Below the pieces are notes generated by a model. It worked only from the letters and a program-made list of their open reading frames with translations. It was not told where the DNA came from and made no database searches. Positions 63,369-64,000 of a stretch of DNA of 64,000 nt are shown one piece after another. A program made the translations under genes and the position numbers. The stretch is from Sebaldella sp. S0638 (lineage in GTDB: Bacteria > Fusobacteriota > Fusobacteriia > Fusobacteriales > Leptotrichiaceae): the NCBI RefSeq assembly GCF_024158605.1, contig NZ_JAMZGM010000010.1, positions 1 to 64,000 on the forward strand, given 5' to 3'. Position 1 is the stretch's first letter. Each line of letters begins with the position of its first letter.

Positions 63369-63791
63369 TTATACACCTGTAGATTGTATATTAAGATTAA
63401 TATCCTTTATCCCCGCATTTTTCAATTTTCCCATAAGTTCTATTACCATTCCGTATTCCAGTTCTTTATCTGCTGTAAGGGTTATATTTTTTTCTTTTAT
63501 GTTTTTCAAAAACGACACTTCAGATTCAAGATTGTTTACATCTATTTTTTTCATGACATTGTCGACTTTCAAAAAATATTCTTTATTTTTATTCAGTAAA
63601 ATTTCTACTTTCTGCTCTTTTGTGTCTGTTTTTTTCATCTCTGATTCAGGTACATTGATTCCCAGATGACTGTAAGTATTAAATGTAGTAGCTACCATGA
63701 AGAATATAAGCATTGTGAAAATAATATCTATCAAATTCAGCATGGATATCTCCGGTCCTCTAGTTCTTCTTCTGTGTCTCATATTTCTCAT
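63369..63791 (-). CDS. exbD: ExbD biopolymer transport protein
   Basis: A component of the ExbB-ExbD proton channel that energises TonB. One N-terminal membrane segment (residues 15-38) contains the channel Asp in '[17 protein letters not shown]', and the rest is the periplasmic domain. Length 140. The start at 63791 is within the last 30 bases of exbB, showing coupling. It stands 23 bases ahead of the receptor gene. Confidence 0.92.
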   Translation of the reverse strand: MRNMRHRRRTRGPEISMLNLIDIIFTMLIFFMVATTFNTYSHLGINVPESEMKKTDTKEQKVEILLNKNKEYFLKVDNVMKKIDVNNLESEVSFLKNIKEKNITLTADKELEYGMVIELMGKLKNAGIKDINLNIQSTGV

Positions 63792-64000
63792 AGACTTCTC
63801 CTTGATTAAAAACCCTAAAAGAATTTTTTATTCCGTTGTTTTTATTCTGCATGCTGTTCGTAAGATACACCGTCATTCTTTCTACTTCCATCAGTACACT
63901 GTCTATTCTTCTGTCAAAGAAGTTATATGCAATAAGTGCCGGAATTCCTACTATCAGACCAAAAGCCGTAGTATAAAGAGCTTCTGATATACCTGCTGCT
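63760..64000 (-). CDS. exbB: ExbB/MotA/TolQ proton channel protein, C-terminal part (window edge)
   Basis: The visible 80 codons end with '[20 protein letters not shown]', the C-terminal transmembrane helix pair and helical tail typical of ExbB, and a Lys/Asn-rich end. The gene runs off the right edge, so its start is not visible. Its stop TAG at 63760-63762 lies 29 bases inside exbD. It would be the first or a leading gene of the long heme operon. Confidence 0.88.
   Translation of the reverse strand, partial: AAGISEALYTTAFGLIVGIPALIAYNFFDRRIDSVLMEVERMTVYLTNSMQNKNNGIKNSFRVFNQGEVYEKYETQKKN

Overview
This window is AT-rich and comes from a Gram-negative anaerobe, most likely a member of the Fusobacteriota, probably a Leptotrichiaceae/Sebaldella-like genome. 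That assignment is an inference. It rests on FadA-type small coiled-coil adhesins beside an OmpA-family porin, an [FeFe] hydrogenase with HydABC architecture, the acetate kinase/Pta pair, the HmuF-type flavodoxin with an anaerobic heme-degrading radical SAM enzyme, LptD and a TonB system, very AT-rich spacers and many strong AGGAGG ribosome sites. No rRNA, tRNA or CRISPR array was recognised.

Layout: (1) Bases 1-850 are mobile-element wreckage. An IS3-like end abuts the C-terminal part of a large serine recombinase, whose far side abuts a type II/IV pilus ATPase gene cut off in mid-reading frame. (2) 1.5-27.5 kb is mostly minus-strand housekeeping: tsaC-prs-glmU, a feoA-feoB-FeoB-associated-peptide iron(II) operon, ttcA, a TPR protein, an orphan NuoE-like protein, an envelope block (three tiny secreted proteins, a duplicated SurA-like protein, two FadA homologues, OmpA), the bifurcating hydrogenase operon hydC-hydB-hydA, an outer membrane channel-like protein, rfaE2-tsaE-tsaB-ftsY-pta-ackA, upp, rpmE2 and a secreted cyclophilin. 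(3) 27.9-34 kb holds a solitary plus-strand DNA-binding/coiled-coil gene, three tandem paralogous secreted proteins (one frameshifted in its signal peptide), a PIN-PhoH ATPase and a DUF1254/DUF1214 protein. (4) 34-43.4 kb holds thrS, a very large LptD, uraA, a GyrI-like protein, yaaA, two tandem predicted small RNAs and a lipoprotein. (5) 43.7-55.2 kb is mostly plus strand: gpmA, an aldo/keto reductase, a nitroreductase, a Sel1/TPR protein, a NUDIX hydrolase, a DJ-1 family protein, a 42-residue lipoprotein, ligA and guaD, with minus-strand NlpC/P60 and dtd among them. (6) 55.3 kb to the window end is one long minus-strand heme acquisition and degradation operon: exbB-exbD-TonB receptor-permease-ATPase-binding protein-tonB-hugZ-hutW-hmuF.

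How the parts work together: HydABC, Pta and AckA describe fermentative energy metabolism ending in H2 and acetate, and a Rex-like operator in the hyd promoter suggests NADH-responsive control. Feo and the heme operon form two iron supply routes. LptD, RfaE2, OmpA, FadA-like proteins and the lipoproteins describe a true outer membrane. The most novel signal is the pair of homologous units at 42.6-42.85 kb. They look like plus-strand sRNAs whose conserved core is antisense to a ribosome-binding site plus ATG-AAG-AAA start, the typical beginning of envelope-protein mRNAs here.
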